Positions 51,180-51,775 of a DNA stretch of 51,775 nucleotides are shown here, one piece after another (positions within the stretch are counted from its first letter, which is position 1; every line of letters begins with the position of its first letter). The translations under genes and the position numbers were made by a program. Origin of the DNA: JALCSJ01 sp036788835 (GTDB lineage: Bacteria > Bacillota > Negativicutes > Acidaminococcales > Acidaminococcaceae); the NCBI GenBank assembly GCA_036788835.1, contig DAIQMR010000015.1, forward strand, positions 1-51,775, read 5' to 3'. Below the pieces are notes generated by a model. That model did not search any database, was not told the DNA's origin, and saw only the letters and a program-made list of their open reading frames with translations.

Positions 51180-51775
51180 TTGTTTTCCTCCTCATAACAT
51201 ACAATATCCGACCCATAATAATTACCAGACAAATTATAAGCAGACGCCCTACATCCTCCGCCACACCATTCGTTAGCACACATAGCACATTTTCCTTTAA
51301 TACTTGAAAAATTAAACTCTCTAAATGCACTAAAAACAGGTGATGTTTGCCAAATTTCTGACAAACTTTGTTTTCTAATATTTCCAGCAACAAACTCATT
51401 GATTCCCATCATTAAATCACACCCATATACATCTCCATTTTGATCAATCGATGCTGCCCTCGTTCCAGCATGACACGAAATTTCTCGTGCCAAACTTTTT
51501 TTATATAACTCCGGTTGCCATAAATATAATAAATCCAACTTATCATAATGCTTTAAAGGATAATAAAATTGCCAATGAATACTACCTTCGTTCGGAGGTA
51601 CTATTTTAAAATTTAATGCAATTTTGTTTTTCAATTTCATTTCTGTTAAAGTCATAAAAAGTTTATACCATTGTTCCTTCTCAACAAGAAGTTCTGCTCC
51701 ACTAGCACGTCCAGTCGGGCATAACATCATAACAGTCATATAAGTAATGCCTAATTTTTCATTAAGTCTTATTGT
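51176..51775 (-). CDS. Radical SAM protein, C-terminal SPASM portion (5' part outside window)
   Basis: The frame is open to the window edge; about 199 C-terminal residues are seen. The N-terminal CxxxCxxC radical SAM core is not in view. The visible part has a SPASM-like auxiliary-cluster pattern: SCHAGTRAASIDQNGDVYGC, GNIRKQSLSEIWQTSPVFS, KCAMCANEWCGGGCRAS and a final DIVCYEE. SPASM enzymes usually modify peptides, for example forming thioether or C-C crosslinks. Coupling to a PqqD-like gene supports a peptide substrate. The identity of the modification cannot be told. Confidence 0.82.
   Translation of the reverse strand, partial: TIRLNEKLGITYMTVMMLCPTGRASGAELLVEKEQWYKLFMTLTEMKLKNKIALNFKIVPPNEGSIHWQFYYPLKHYDKLDLLYLWQPELYKKSLAREISCHAGTRAASIDQNGDVYGCDLMMGINEFVAGNIRKQSLSEIWQTSPVFSAFREFNFSSIKGKCAMCANEWCGGGCRASAYNLSGNYYGSDIVCYEEENK

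Overview
The window looks like a chromosomal segment of an anaerobic, amino-acid-fermenting bacterium with an outer membrane. A Negativicutes genome, perhaps Acidaminococcaceae (Phascolarctobacterium-like), fits best. The reasons are a YadA-type trimeric autotransporter, which needs an outer membrane, beside strictly anaerobic Firmicute-type enzymes: two pyruvate:ferredoxin oxidoreductases, an [FeFe]-hydrogenase, a CoA-transferase and selenium-dependent glycine reductase parts. The lineage is inferred from gene content only. Bases 49841-49940 are an N-filled scaffold gap, so the last 1.8 kb may not truly adjoin the rest.

Layout. 1-1480: 5' part of a trimeric autotransporter adhesin with a long repetitive stalk. 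1.7-6.9 kb: uracil permease, CoA-transferase, beta-hydroxyacid dehydrogenase, and a YheO-type regulator divergent from ridA. 6.9-16.8 kb: two tandem nifJ paralogues, threonine dehydratase with an ACT domain, and an SDF-family amino-acid symporter. Together these would take up threonine/serine, deaminate it to 2-oxoacids and oxidise them to acyl-CoA and reduced ferredoxin. 17.2-21.5 kb: a GNAT acetyltransferase, then a two-gene operon of a NuoF/GltD-like flavoprotein and an [FeFe]-hydrogenase for disposing of or exchanging electrons.

21.8-35.4 kb is a selenium island. It holds a selenium-transport/trafficking operon (yedE, yedF, DUF3343), a selenocysteine-lyase-like class V aminotransferase, glycine reductase proteins C (grdC, grdD) and A (grdA, with an in-frame UGA), a dedicated thioredoxin and thioredoxin reductase, a LysR regulator, selB, selA, tRNA-Sec(UCA) and selD. 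selD itself carries an in-frame UGA codon. The island therefore makes selenophosphate, Sec-tRNA and the selenoproteins that use them. The substrate-binding protein B genes (grdE/grdB) are absent.

35.5-38.7 kb: a histidine kinase/response regulator pair divergent from a membrane-anchored PepSY protein whose domain is split by a His/Asp-rich insertion. 38.8-40.8 kb: a PaaI-like thioesterase, aroD and xpt. 41-44.8 kb: an uncharacterised catabolic operon (Gfo/Idh/MocA dehydrogenase, a protein of unknown family, a TIM-barrel isomerase) divergent from a GntR regulator with two matching palindromes. 45-49.8 kb: a MoxR/VWA pair, an acylating aldehyde dehydrogenase and a divergent LysR regulator. After the gap comes an AT-rich operon encoding the end of a radical SAM/SPASM protein, a PqqD-like protein and the start of a MATE exporter. 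This looks like a fragment of a peptide-modification (RiPP-type) locus.

Non-coding structure is plentiful: many sigma70-type promoters with TTGCA-type -35 boxes, strong intrinsic terminators, palindromes repeated at the 3' ends of minus-strand genes, and a second dispersed repeat family.
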